In this document: in pieces, positions 18,196-26,531 of the stretch
Layout of the letters: each line of letters opens with the position of its first letter
Position numbering within the stretch: the first letter of the stretch is position 1
Assembly: GCF_900109265.1 (NCBI RefSeq)
Contig: NZ_FNZM01000001.1
Coordinates: 372,001-436,000 of the forward strand
Source of the DNA: Paraburkholderia tropica
Lineage (GTDB): Bacteria > Pseudomonadota > Gammaproteobacteria > Burkholderiales > Burkholderiaceae
Direction of reading: 5' to 3'
Length of the DNA: 64,000 nucleotides
Made by a program: the position numbers and the translations under genes
Notes under the pieces: model-generated
What the model saw: the letters and a program-made list of their open reading frames with translations, nothing else
What the model was told of the DNA's origin: nothing
Database searches by the model: none

Positions 18196-19608
18196 ATGAG
18201 CAAACAGGCAATCGGCGTGGTGGGTCTGGCCGTGATGGGACGCAATCTTGCGCTCAACATCGAAAGCCGCGGCCATGCGGTGTCGGTGTTCAACCGCAGC
18301 CGCGAGAAAACCGATGAGCTGATCGCTGAATTCCCCGAGCGCAAACTCGTGCCGGCCTACACGCTCGAAGAGTTCGTGGCGTCGCTCGAAAAGCCGCGCC
18401 GCATTCTGCTGATGGTCAAGGCAGGCGAACCGACCGACGCCACCATCGCCGCACTCAAGCCGCTGCTGGAGAAGGGCGACATCCTGATCGACGGCGGCAA
18501 CACACATTTCACCGACACGATCCGCCGCAACCAGGAACTCGCGAAGGCGGGCCTGCATTTCATCGGCACGGGCGTGTCGGGCGGCGAGGAAGGCGCGCTC
18601 AAGGGCCCGTCGATCATGCCGGGCGGCCAGCGCGACGCTTACGATCTGGTTGCACCGATCCTCACCGAAATCGCGGCGAAGGCGCCGGCGGACGGCGAGC
18701 CGTGCGTGGCCTACATGGGTCCGGACGGCGCGGGCCACTACGTGAAGATGGTCCATAACGGCATCGAATACGGCGACATGCAGTTGATCGCCGAAAGCTA
18801 CGCCGTGCTCAAGCAGGTGCTCGGCCTCTCGAACGAGGAACTGGGCGAGGTCTACACGGAGTGGAACGCGGGCGAGCTGGACAGCTACCTGATCGAAATC
18901 ACCTCGAAGATCTTCCAGAAGAAGGACGACGAAACCGGCCAGTATCTCGTCGACGTGATCCTCGATCGCGCGGCGCAAAAGGGCACCGGCAAGTGGACGA
19001 GCCAGAACGCGCTCGACCTCGGCGCGCCGCTGCCGCTGATCACGGAAGCCGTGTTCGCGCGCGTGCTCTCGTCGCTGAAGACGCAGCGCGTGGCGGCGAG
19101 CAAGGTGCTCGCGGGCCCGGACGCGAAGCCGTTCGCGGGCGACCGCAAGGCGTTCATCGAGTCGGTGCGCCGTGCGCTGTATTTCTCGAAGGTGATCTCG
19201 TACGCGCAGGGTTTCGCGCAGCTGCGCGCCGCTTCGGACGAGTACAAGTGGGATCTGCAATACGGCACGATCGCCAAGATCTTCCGTGCGGGCTGCATTA
19301 TCCGCGCGCGCTTCCTGCAGAAGATCACCGACGCCTACGCGAAGAACGCGCAGCTCGACAATCTGCTGCTCGATCCCTATTTCAGCGATATCGCCGCCAA
19401 CTATCAGGCCGCGTTGCGCGACGTGGTGGTCGAAGCGGTGAAGGTCGGCGTGCCGGTGCCGGCGTTCTCGTCGGCGGTCGCGTACTTCGACGCGTATCGC
19501 TCGGAGCGCGTGCCCGCGAATCTGGTGCAGGCGCAGCGCGACTTCTTCGGCGCGCACACGTTCGAGCGCATCGACAAGCCGGGCAGCTTCCACGCCGACT
19601 GGTCCTGA
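18196..19608 (+). CDS. gnd: 6-phosphogluconate dehydrogenase, decarboxylating
   Basis: It converts 6-phosphogluconate to ribulose 5-phosphate with NADP+ and CO2 release in the pentose phosphate pathway. The 470-residue length is that of the long homodimeric form. Motifs visible are [16 protein letters not shown] for the cofactor, [30 protein letters not shown] in the active site, [20 protein letters not shown] and the C-terminal region with [11 protein letters not shown]. The start at 18196 follows GTGGAGAG. It is probably monocistronic and ends in a strong terminator. Confidence 0.97.
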   Translation: MSKQAIGVVGLAVMGRNLALNIESRGHAVSVFNRSREKTDELIAEFPERKLVPAYTLEEFVASLEKPRRILLMVKAGEPTDATIAALKPLLEKGDILIDGGNTHFTDTIRRNQELAKAGLHFIGTGVSGGEEGALKGPSIMPGGQRDAYDLVAPILTEIAAKAPADGEPCVAYMGPDGAGHYVKMVHNGIEYGDMQLIAESYAVLKQVLGLSNEELGEVYTEWNAGELDSYLIEITSKIFQKKDDETGQYLVDVILDRAAQKGTGKWTSQNALDLGAPLPLITEAVFARVLSSLKTQRVAASKVLAGPDAKPFAGDRKAFIESVRRALYFSKVISYAQGFAQLRAASDEYKWDLQYGTIAKIFRAGCIIRARFLQKITDAYAKNAQLDNLLLDPYFSDIAANYQAALRDVVVEAVKVGVPVPAFSSAVAYFDAYRSERVPANLVQAQRDFFGAHTFERIDKPGSFHADWS

Positions 19609-19697
19609 TCGCCCGCTGCGTGCGCCTGTCAGCGGGCGTTGCGTCGGCGGACTGAGGGGCTATCGGCCCGATAGTTTTTGCGGGCTTTTGTCTGAAT

Positions 19698-19729
19698 AAA
19701 AGGGGAGCCTTCCGGGTTCCCCTTTTTTG
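19698..19729 (+). terminator. Rho-independent terminator of gnd
   Basis: A stem of about 12 bp (AAAAGGGGAGCC with GGTTCCCCTTTT, one G-T pair) ends in a run of six Ts, 90 bases after the gnd stop codon. Confidence 0.9.
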
Positions 19730-19760
19730 TTAACGATTTTGCAACGGTGTTTTTTGTTAT

Positions 19761-19774
19761 TAGGGTTTTCCCTA
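19761..19774. promoter_or_regulatory. Inverted repeat TAGGG-TTTT-CCCTA upstream of the DUF4148 gene
   Basis: A 5-bp perfect inverted repeat with a TTTT spacer lies 82 bases before the DUF4148 start codon in a local AT-rich stretch. It may be a regulatory site or part of the promoter. No binding protein can be assigned. Confidence 0.35.
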
Positions 19775-19855
19775 GATCAAAGAAAGGCCTAGACTTTCAT
19801 CAAGCGCTGAGGAAAACAGAGCCCAAAGCGCAAAAAAACAGATGGAGGTTAGATC

Positions 19856-20182
19856 ATGCACAAGCTTATTCCCGCCGTTGTCGTTGCAGCAGCACTGGCC
19901 ATCCCGGCGATCTCGTTCGCCCAGTCGAGCCAGCAAGGTCTGACCCGCGCACAGGTCCGCGCGGAGCTCGTCGAACTCGAGCAGGCCGGTTACAACCCGT
20001 CCGCCGATCATGTGAATTACCCCGAAAACATCCAGGCCGCTCAGGCCCGCGTGAACCAGGAAAAGCTGGCGAACGGTGAAACCAGCGGTTACGGCGCGCC
20101 GGCAGTCGGTACGTCGCAGTCGGGCGCCCCGGTGCAGCCCGCGCATGTCGCCCCGTCGCAAGCCGTGTATTTCGGCCACTAA
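19856..20182 (+). CDS. DUF4148 family secreted protein
   Basis: The 108-residue protein has a cleavable signal peptide (MHKLIPAVVVAAALAIPAIS, cut probably after AQ or FA near residue 22). The DUF4148 core TRAQVRAELVELEQAGYNP follows, then a low-complexity Gly/Ser/Ala tail. DUF4148 proteins are small periplasmic proteins, numerous in Burkholderiaceae and of unknown function. The ATG is preceded by GGAGG at 5-9 bases (ATGGAGGTTAGATC). Its transcript would run into the repeat tract at 20.2-20.8 kb unless stopped by the hairpin at 20202. Confidence 0.9.
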   Translation: MHKLIPAVVVAAALAIPAISFAQSSQQGLTRAQVRAELVELEQAGYNPSADHVNYPENIQAAQARVNQEKLANGETSGYGAPAVGTSQSGAPVQPAHVAPSQAVYFGH

Positions 20183-20201
20183 GTTCGGGTGTGAAGTATC
20201 G

Positions 20202-20226
20202 GTGAGATCGCCCGGTGCGGTCTCAC
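20202..20226 (+). other. Hairpin without U-tract after the DUF4148 gene
   Basis: A 10-bp stem (GTGAGATCGC with GCGGTCTCAC, one G-T pair, 5-base loop) starts 20 bases after the stop codon. No T-run follows, so it may stabilise the mRNA end rather than terminate; read-through into the repeat tract is possible. Confidence 0.45.
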
Positions 20227-20229
20227 TAT

Positions 20230-20818
20230 CCAGGCAGTGAAGCCAGGCAGTGAAGCAGTCGAAGTTGTTGTGAGTTGCGAGCAGAGAGCAGTTGTTGTTT
20301 GTTGTGGATGTAGAAGTTGCAGGTGCAGGACCTCAGTACGTAGTTGCAGTATGTAGTTGCAGCAGGCAATAGAAGTAGCAGTGCGTAGTTGCAGGTCGAT
20401 GTAAGCAGCAAGAGGTTGCAGTTTGCAGTGAGCAGTTGCTGTAGAAGTTGCAGGTCGAAGTAAGCACACAGAGGTGCAGTACGCAGTAGAGGTTGCAGCA
20501 GGCAGTTGAAGTTGCAGTGCGCAGTAGAGGTTGCAGCAGGCAGTTGAAGTAGCCGTACGCAGTAGAGGTTGCAGCAGGCAGTTGAAGTAGCCGTACGCAG
20601 TAGAGGTTGCAGTACGCAGTCGAAGTCGAAGTAAGCAGTAGAGGTCGCTTTAAGCAGTAGAAGCACGCAGTAAGCAGTAGATGTTGAAGTCCGTAGTCAG
20701 CAAAGAGGTTGAAGTTGGCAGTTGCAGTGCGTAGTGAGCAGTAGCAGGAGTCGCTGTATGCAGCAGAAGTCCGCAGCAAGCAGTAGAAGTGAAAGTGCAG
20801 TACGCAGTAGCAGCAGTC
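20230..20818 (+). repeat. G/A/T-rich degenerate repeat tract with 38-bp tandem core
   Basis: About 590 bases are made of variants of short words such as GCAGTAGAGGTT, GCAGTTGAAGTA and GTACGCAG. The core is a 38-bp unit: 20483-20520 (first 30 bases match), 20521-20558 and 20559-20596 (identical to each other), with a partial fourth copy from 20597. The plus strand is very poor in C and rich in TAG triplets, so it is not protein-coding in that direction. Composition differs sharply from flanking DNA. The tract ends directly at a strong plus-strand terminator (20820-20860), which suggests it is transcribed as the 3' part of the DUF4148 mRNA or as its own RNA. The function is unknown. Confidence 0.85.
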
Positions 20819-20819
20819 C

Positions 20820-20860
20820 AGCGCGGCCCGGTCGAGAACCGGCCCGCGCTTTTCTTTTTG
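20820..20860 (+). terminator. Strong Rho-independent terminator ending the repeat tract
   Basis: A 13-bp stem with one C-C mismatch (AGCGCGGCCCGGT, loop CGAGA, ACCGGCCCGCGCT) is followed by TTTTCTTTTT. It immediately follows the last repeat words. Confidence 0.9.
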
Positions 20861-20937
20861 GCGCTCGCGTTGAGTGGCGCGTTTCGTGGCGCGTCAGATT
20901 GCGCGCGACGTGAAAAGCCCGGCGGCGTCGCGCCGCC

Positions 20938-21795
20938 TCAGCGTCCGTGCAGATGCGGCACGCCTTCGCTGCTCGTCACGCTCAACTGGTGGATCGTGCG
21001 GTGCGCCTTGTTCAGTTGCGCCTGCGCGGCGATGCGTTGCGCCTCCATCTGCGCCACGTCCTTGCGCACCTGATGCTGGCGCGCGCTCACGCGGTGCTCC
21101 TGCTCGGCGTGCCGTTGCAGATCCACGCGCAGCCGTTCGGCCTGCGCTTCCGAATCCTCGATTTGCCTCGCCAGCAGCACGTTTTGCGCGCTGAGCTGGG
21201 CGATGCGCGTTTCGCCATCGGCGAGGCGCGTCGCTTGCTCCTGCAGATGATGAAACACCGCGCCGGCCGAATCGATGTCAGCGGCCCGGAACGCATGCCA
21301 GAGCGCGCCATCCTGATGCAGCGCCACGAAATAGCCGAGCGTCTCGCCATGAAAGAGCAGCGTCACCGTGTAATCGAAGCTGCGAAACGAGCGGAACGTG
21401 GTCATCGCGTGGGTCGCGACGAGCGCTTCGAACGACGCGCCATCGGCGATCTGCACCGGGCGGCCGCTCAGATGCGCGGGCATTGCGGGCACCGCGTGCA
21501 GCGTCGAAACCGGACGCGGCGCGCCGCCCGAGTGGATCGGCATGCGGGCGGTCGTTGCGGCGTCGGCGTGGTAATCGAGCGTGTCGGCGCCGTCGTGGTC
21601 GTTGCTATGGTCGTTGCTCTGTTGATGAGCGGTTTCGGCTTCGTGATGCGGGCCGGGTTCGCCGGCGGGGCGATGCGTGTCAACGCTCCCGGCGGGGTGG
21701 GCGAGGTCGGCGGAAGAACTGTCGCGCGCGACCGCGACGAGATGCGACGGGCCGCCCGGTTCTGCGGCACGACGGCGGTTCAGGAATGATTTCAC
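20938..21795 (-). CDS. DUF2968 family protein
   Basis: The 285-residue protein ends in a DUF2968-like domain: TTFRSFRSFDYTVTLLFHGE and YFVALHQDGALWHAFRAADI, then a long coiled coil (about residues 180-275, with heptads such as QLSAQNVLLARQIEDSEAQA). The first 110 residues are His/Asp/Ala-rich and look disordered. The start is a GTG at 21795 with GGGGGA a few bases upstream. No signal peptide is obvious, although many DUF2968 proteins are secreted. The function is unknown. It is convergent with the repeat tract. Confidence 0.75.
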   Translation of the reverse strand: MKSFLNRRRAAEPGGPSHLVAVARDSSSADLAHPAGSVDTHRPAGEPGPHHEAETAHQQSNDHSNDHDGADTLDYHADAATTARMPIHSGGAPRPVSTLHAVPAMPAHLSGRPVQIADGASFEALVATHAMTTFRSFRSFDYTVTLLFHGETLGYFVALHQDGALWHAFRAADIDSAGAVFHHLQEQATRLADGETRIAQLSAQNVLLARQIEDSEAQAERLRVDLQRHAEQEHRVSARQHQVRKDVAQMEAQRIAAQAQLNKAHRTIHQLSVTSSEGVPHLHGR

Positions 21796-21922
21796 GGCGT
21801 TTCCCCCAGAAGATCACGCCGCTCGTCCACGGCGCGCGCGGGGCGGCCAAGGCGGCATGTCGGCAAGACGGGACAGGCGCGCGCCGGCGGGCGCGGTCCG
21901 CTCCGGGCGGTCCTGCGGCGCC

Positions 21923-22243
21923 TCAGTGCAGGAGGCGCGAGCGGCGTGCGATGTCGTCGAAGAGTGCACGGCCGGGTTCGAGCGCGAACAGCCAGGTTTC
22001 GTCGTAGCCGCTCAGGGTTTCGAGCGCGTCGCGCAGACGCTCGATCACCACGGCCGGAATCTGCACGGTCGGTTCGGCGTCCCCGGAAAGACCGGCGACG
22101 CTGGCGTGCTGGACCAGTTCGTCGGCGGCTTCGGCGACGTCGGCGGCAAAAACGAGATGGTTGTTGAGCAGTTCGACCAGCCCCGGAGACGCCGCGACGT
22201 CTTCGACATTGAGCTGGACGGACAGGAAAGTGGCTTTGTTCAT
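21923..22243 (-). CDS. Hypothetical acidic protein
   Basis: This 106-residue soluble protein is not one I recognise. GAGGA lies about 8 bases before the ATG at 22243, which supports it as a real gene, and its GC-rich codon pattern fits the neighbours. It is acidic and predicted mainly helical (FAADVAEAADELVQHAS, VVIERLRDALETL), starts with a strand-like MNKATFLSVQLNVED and ends with a short basic tail. There is no membrane segment and there are no cysteines. It is 127 bp upstream of the DUF2968 gene on the same strand and could share its transcript. Confidence 0.6.
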   Translation of the reverse strand: MNKATFLSVQLNVEDVAASPGLVELLNNHLVFAADVAEAADELVQHASVAGLSGDAEPTVQIPAVVIERLRDALETLSGYDETWLFALEPGRALFDDIARRSRLLH

Positions 22244-22457
22244 GCTCGAAATCCTCACGGGACGTGGGGCCGCGGCGAGAGGCGCATCGTCTCTTTCGTC
22301 TGATTATCTGATGAGCAGCTTGAGGCAGTATAGGCGAGGGGGCGAACAGTGGAGTCGTGTTTGTCCTTGCAAACTGTAGGGTAGTTCTGACAAGCGTCGT
22401 ATGCTGGTTGAAAACCGGGGCGCGTGCGCCTTGAAAGGGGTCACGCGTCCGGAAAGA

Positions 22458-22463
22458 TATAAT
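22458..22463 (+). promoter_or_regulatory. Consensus -10 box (TATAAT) upstream of the LysM/M23 gene
   Basis: A perfect TATAAT lies 118 bases before the ATG at 22581. The best -35-like hexamer, TTGAAA at 22431, is 21 bases away, which is long, so this is only a candidate. The rest of the 337-bp gap 22244-22580 shows no gene. Confidence 0.4.
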
Positions 22464-22580
22464 GGGGGCCGTTCGCCATAATCAGCGGAGGGTCTCGCGG
22501 GCGAACGCCGGCGGCCCCACGCGCATCCAGATATACGTATCCCCGACGTACGTAGCGAGGAACAAGCGAGGTATAGCAAG

Positions 22581-23324
22581 ATGAATCGACAACGGCGAAA
22601 CCCGGGCGCGTACGCGGCACTGGCCGCGCTCACGCTCGTCTGCAGCGCCTGTACGCTCACCCCGTGGGAGGGCCAGCCGAGTTCGGCGCCCACCGCATCG
22701 ACCACGGGCGTCCCGGCCGGTTATTACCGCGTCAATCCTGGCGATACGCTCACGCGCATCGCCGCCGCCTACGGCCAGCGGCCGCAGGACCTCGCGAGCT
22801 GGAACCAGTTGCCGCCGAATGCGCAGGTGCTGCCCGGCCAGGTGTTGCGCGTCGCGCCGCCCGCGAGCTATGCGGGCGCCGTGCCCCAGCAGCCCGCGTT
22901 CGGCGCGCCCAGCTCCGCGCCGGCCGCCGCCGGCGTGGCCGTGCCCGCGCCCGTCGCGCCCCAGCTCACGCTCGCGTGGCCTGCGCGCGGTCCGATCCTG
23001 CAGCGCTTCGTGCCGGGCAAGTCCACCGGCATCGTGATCGGCGGCCAGCCGGGCGCACAGGTCCGCGCCGCCGCGGCCGGGCGCGTGGTCTACGCCGGCA
23101 CGGGCATCGAGGCCTATGGCCCGCTCGTCATCATCAAGCACAACGATCAGACCGTCACGGCCTACGGCCATAACGGCAAACTGCTCGTGAAGGAAGACGA
23201 CGCCGTCTCGCAAGGCCAGCCGATCGCCGAAATGGGCGTCGACAACAACGGCGTCGCGGGCGTGCAGTTCGAAGTGCGCAGCGACGGCAAGCCCGTCGAC
23301 CCGTTGCCGCTGCTTTCGCGCTAG
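22581..23324 (+). CDS. NlpD-like lipoprotein with LysM and degenerate M23 (LytM) domain
   Basis: The 247-residue protein has a lipoprotein-type signal ending at Cys24 (LVCSAC). A LysM peptidoglycan-binding domain (about residues 47-92, YRVNPGDTLTRIAAAYGQ) follows, then a Pro/Ala-rich linker and a C-terminal M23/LytM fold (about 140-245). The zinc ligands of active M23 enzymes are incomplete: the HxH position reads QFEVR instead of HFEVR and no HxxxD is visible. This is the pattern of NlpD/EnvC proteins, which activate cell-wall amidases at the division site rather than cut themselves. It is not next to surE, pcm or rpoS, so it may be a second NlpD paralogue. Confidence 0.88.
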   Translation: MNRQRRNPGAYAALAALTLVCSACTLTPWEGQPSSAPTASTTGVPAGYYRVNPGDTLTRIAAAYGQRPQDLASWNQLPPNAQVLPGQVLRVAPPASYAGAVPQQPAFGAPSSAPAAAGVAVPAPVAPQLTLAWPARGPILQRFVPGKSTGIVIGGQPGAQVRAAAAGRVVYAGTGIEAYGPLVIIKHNDQTVTAYGHNGKLLVKEDDAVSQGQPIAEMGVDNNGVAGVQFEVRSDGKPVDPLPLLSR

Positions 23325-23514
23325 GCGCGTCTTCTCCCCGTCGAACGGATGCGCGGCGCTCGGGCGCCGCGCTTTCTCCTCCCCGCTTTTCCCTCCGCGT
23401 TCCCTGCCGATTTTTCGCGCGGTTGCCTCGCCGCGCCGTTTGAAAATACACTCGATGATTCCACGCCGCGCGGCCTGAGCGCGGCCACCACGAGGACTTC
23501 GAGGACTTCATCGC

Positions 23515-24519
23515 ATGATCGATCTGCGCAGCGACACCGTCACCCGCCCGGGCCCCGCCATGCTTGCCGCCATGACCCGCGCCGAAACCGGCGACGACGT
23601 CTGGGGCGACGACCCCACCGTGCTGCGCCTCCAGGCGCGCGTGGCAGAGCAGGCGGGCAAGGAAGCGGGCCTGTTCTTCCCGAGCGGCACGCAGAGCAAC
23701 CTCGCCGCGCTGATGGCGCATTGCGGACGCGGCGACGAATACATCGTCGGCCAGCTCGCGCACACCTATAAGTACGAAGGCGGCGGCGCGGCGGTGCTCG
23801 GCAGCATCCAGCCGCAGCCGCTCGATAACGCCGCCGACGGCTCGCTGCCGCTCGAGCGCATCGCCGCCGCGATCAAGCCGATCGACGACCACTTCGCGCG
23901 CACGCGTCTGCTGGCGCTCGAAAACACCATCGGCGGCAAGATTCTGCCGCCGGCCTATGTCGCCGAGGCCACGCAGTTCGCGCACGACCGCGGACTCGCG
24001 ACGCACCTCGATGGCGCGCGCGTGTTCAACGCGGCGGTCGGCTCGAATCAGCCGTTGCAGGCGCTCACGGCGGACTTCGACTCGGTGTCGATCTGCTTTT
24101 CGAAAGGGCTGGGCGCGCCGGTCGGCTCGGTGCTGGTGGGCAGCCGCGCGCTGATCGAGTCGGCGCATCGCTGGCGCAAAGTGCTGGGCGGCGGCATGCG
24201 CCAGTCGGGCGTGCTGGCGGCGGCGTGTCTCTACGCGCTCGATCATCACGTCGAGCGTCTCGCCGACGATCACGCGAACGCCGCGCGCCTCGCGGCTGGG
24301 CTCGCGCAGATCGATGAAGTGAAGGTGATGTCGCACGCCACCAACATGGTGTTCGCGCAGTTTCCGCAGGCCGACTGCGCGCCGCTCGAAGCGTGGCTCA
24401 AGGAGCGCGGCATCCTCACGCAGATGCTCTACGCGTCGCGCTTCGTCACGCATCTGGACGTGAGCGCCGCCGATATCGACACCTTCGTCGACGCCGTGAA
24501 GGCGTACTTCACGCGCTGA
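23515..24519 (+). CDS. ltaE: Low-specificity L-threonine aldolase
   Basis: A PLP enzyme that splits L-threonine and allo-threonine to glycine and acetaldehyde. The 334-residue protein has the fold-type I landmarks: LRSDTVTRP at the N-terminus, FFPSGTQSNLAALMAHC, His83 stacking on PLP in LAHTYKYEGGG, Asp in THLDGARVFNA, and the Schiff-base Lys197 in CFSKGLGAPVG. Length and motifs agree with LtaE. Monocistronic, in a 190-bp gap after the NlpD-like gene; the ATG at 23515 starts the conserved MIDLRSDT. Confidence 0.94.
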   Translation: MIDLRSDTVTRPGPAMLAAMTRAETGDDVWGDDPTVLRLQARVAEQAGKEAGLFFPSGTQSNLAALMAHCGRGDEYIVGQLAHTYKYEGGGAAVLGSIQPQPLDNAADGSLPLERIAAAIKPIDDHFARTRLLALENTIGGKILPPAYVAEATQFAHDRGLATHLDGARVFNAAVGSNQPLQALTADFDSVSICFSKGLGAPVGSVLVGSRALIESAHRWRKVLGGGMRQSGVLAAACLYALDHHVERLADDHANAARLAAGLAQIDEVKVMSHATNMVFAQFPQADCAPLEAWLKERGILTQMLYASRFVTHLDVSAADIDTFVDAVKAYFTR

Positions 24520-24609
24520 TCCAGCCGGGCGCGGGTTGCGCAACCCATCGCGCAACCCGTCTCGCAACCTTCCACGCGCGCGCCGCGTCAGCGCTTCACC
24601 GGCCCCGCG

Positions 24610-25956
24610 CTAATGCCCCGCGCGGTGCGACGGCGCGAACAGGCGCAAGCCGCTCACGATGCTCGCCGCCGCCGAGAACGCCGCGCCCAGACCGAGCGCG
24701 AGCGTCGGGCCGCGCGAACCCACGATTCCGAAACACAGCGCCACGAGCGCCGCGCCCGTGGTCTGCCCGAGCAGACGCGAGACGGCGATGGTGCCGCTCG
24801 CGCCGCCGCTGCGCTCGGGCGGCGCGGCGGCCATGATGGCGCGCAGGTTCGGCGACTGGAAGAAACCGAAGCCCGCGCCGCAGATCGCCATGCGGATCAC
24901 GATGTCGGGCACGCTCGGATGCACGGGCAGCATCGCCAGCGACGCCATGCCCGCCGCGAGGATCGCCAGGCCGATCGCACCGAGCAGGCCCGGCGGATAG
25001 CGGTCCGACAGCCGCCCGGCGATCGGCGCGGCGGCGGCCACCACGACCGGCCAGGGCGTCATCAGGAAGCCGGTTTCGACCTGGCTGCGCATCAGCACGG
25101 TTTCGAAATAGAACGGCAGCGAAACGAACGCGAGGCCTTGTGCCGCGAACGAGCAGACCGCGGTCAGCGAAGACAGCGCGAACACGGGCCGCTTGAACAG
25201 ATCGACGGGCAGCATCGGCGCGGGATGGCCGGCTTCGCGGCGGATCAGCAGCAGGCCGAACACCAGCGCGATCACGGCGGCGATGCCGACTTCGCGCAGC
25301 GGCGCGCGCTGCGCCGCCTCGCCGAGCGCGAAGATCAGCGCGGCGAAGGTGACGAGATTGAGCAGCGCCGCGAGCGGATCGAAGCTGTGCTTGCCGCGCG
25401 CGGTGTGCGGCAGCGCGGGCATCGCGAAGACGAGCGCGAGCGCGCCGAGCGGCACGTTGATCGCGAACAGCCACGGCCACGTGCCCGCCGAGAGAATCAG
25501 CGACGCGACGGTCGGGCCCACGGCGAACGACACGCCGACGATCAGCGCGTTCATGCCGAGACCGCGTCCGAGCCGGTGCGTCGGATAGAGGAAGCGGATC
25601 AGCGCCGTGTTGACGCTCATGATCGCGCTCGCGCCGAGGCCCTGCAGCACGCGCGCCGCCGCGAGCGCACCGAGCGTGGGCGAGACCGCGCAGGCGAGCG
25701 AGGCGACCGTGAAGATCGCCAGCCCCGCAATATAGATGCGCCGATGCCCGAGGATGTCGCCGAGCGCCGCGAGCGGCAGCAGCGTGGCGACCATCGCGAG
25801 CTGATACGCGTTGATGATCCAGACCGAAGCGGCGGGCGCCGCGTGCAGATCGGTGGCGATGGCGGGCAGCGCCGTGTTGGCGATCGCGGTGTCGAGCGTC
25901 GCGAGCGCGACGGCGAGCATGATCGCGGCCATCGCACGGCGGTTTTTCGCCGACAT
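24610..25956 (-). CDS. MFS drug:H+ antiporter, DHA2 (14-segment) type
   Basis: The 448-residue (from this start) inner-membrane protein has the DHA2 signature: LDTAIANTALPAIATDL in segment 1, motif A-like LGDILGHRRIYIAG in loop 2-3, and ARVLQGLGASAIMSVNTALI in segment 4. The total number of hydrophobic segments is compatible with 14. It probably exports drugs or other hydrophobic compounds. The start is uncertain: the ATG at 25956 precedes the first membrane segment closely, while TTG codons at 26010 and 26076 would add a disordered Thr/Pro-rich leader. None has a clear ribosome binding site. Confidence 0.86.
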   Translation of the reverse strand: MSAKNRRAMAAIMLAVALATLDTAIANTALPAIATDLHAAPAASVWIINAYQLAMVATLLPLAALGDILGHRRIYIAGLAIFTVASLACAVSPTLGALAAARVLQGLGASAIMSVNTALIRFLYPTHRLGRGLGMNALIVGVSFAVGPTVASLILSAGTWPWLFAINVPLGALALVFAMPALPHTARGKHSFDPLAALLNLVTFAALIFALGEAAQRAPLREVGIAAVIALVFGLLLIRREAGHPAPMLPVDLFKRPVFALSSLTAVCSFAAQGLAFVSLPFYFETVLMRSQVETGFLMTPWPVVVAAAAPIAGRLSDRYPPGLLGAIGLAILAAGMASLAMLPVHPSVPDIVIRMAICGAGFGFFQSPNLRAIMAAAPPERSGGASGTIAVSRLLGQTTGAALVALCFGIVGSRGPTLALGLGAAFSAAASIVSGLRLFAPSHRAGH

Positions 25957-26531
25957 GGGCTCGTCGGCGCGCGGCGTGGTGTCGGGCTGCGCGGTGTGGG
26001 TATCGGACAAGGCGGCGGTCTCGGGCGAATCGAAGGGCAAGCGCAAGGCAGGCGCGCGCGACGCGCGCTGGTGCAATTGTTACAGACGCGGCGCGTTCGT
26101 GCAGCGCCTGCTTCAAAGCGTGAGGTGCTTGTAAGGCGGCGCGGTGTGCATTTTTGGCGTCGGGATTTTTGCGCCTCGAATGTCGTCGTCCGGCTGATGG
26201 AACGCAACTAACAGCCAAACTGGCCGCGTCCGCCCGAGTCGCCCGTCTCGCGTGCCGTGAGCGCTCGTGCAACGAGGCGAACCAGGCGCGTTTGCGATGG
26301 CGCGCCGCCGCACGCGATCTCAAAATGTCCTAATCTGCAAACTGATCTGCGCCCGCGGGCCAAGGTGAGGATGCGGCGCGAGGCGAGTCACGCAGGCTCG
26401 CGTGCGCCTCGCCCTGCATCGGTCCGCGTACCCGGCGTGCACCCGAACGGTGCTCGCGCGCAGCCCCTGAACGAACGCGCGCCGCCGCATCGACATGCAA
26501 CGCGGCGCGTCGCTTTTCCGGGAGGCATTCG
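25957..26531. other. Gene-free gap between DHA2 transporter and glgP
   Basis: This 575-bp divergent intergenic region may include up to 40 codons of the transporter if a TTG start is used. It contains a GC-rich stretch before glgP and no recognisable operator, RNA gene or coding sequence. Confidence 0.4.

Noticed and set aside
20483..20614. Considered as a CRISPR array
   Set aside because: The 38-bp units are head-to-tail without unique spacers and are not palindromic, and no cas genes are present.
20333..20779. Minus-strand open frames in the repeat tract (Leu/Thr/Cys/Asn-rich)
   Set aside because: They arise because the repeat words lack stops on that strand. The translation is pure low complexity, with no ribosome binding site.
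24533..24546. Palindrome GGGTTGCGCAACCC after ltaE
   Set aside because: Part of a cluster of GCAACC repeats without a T-run. It could weakly pair but shows no clear terminator or operator features.
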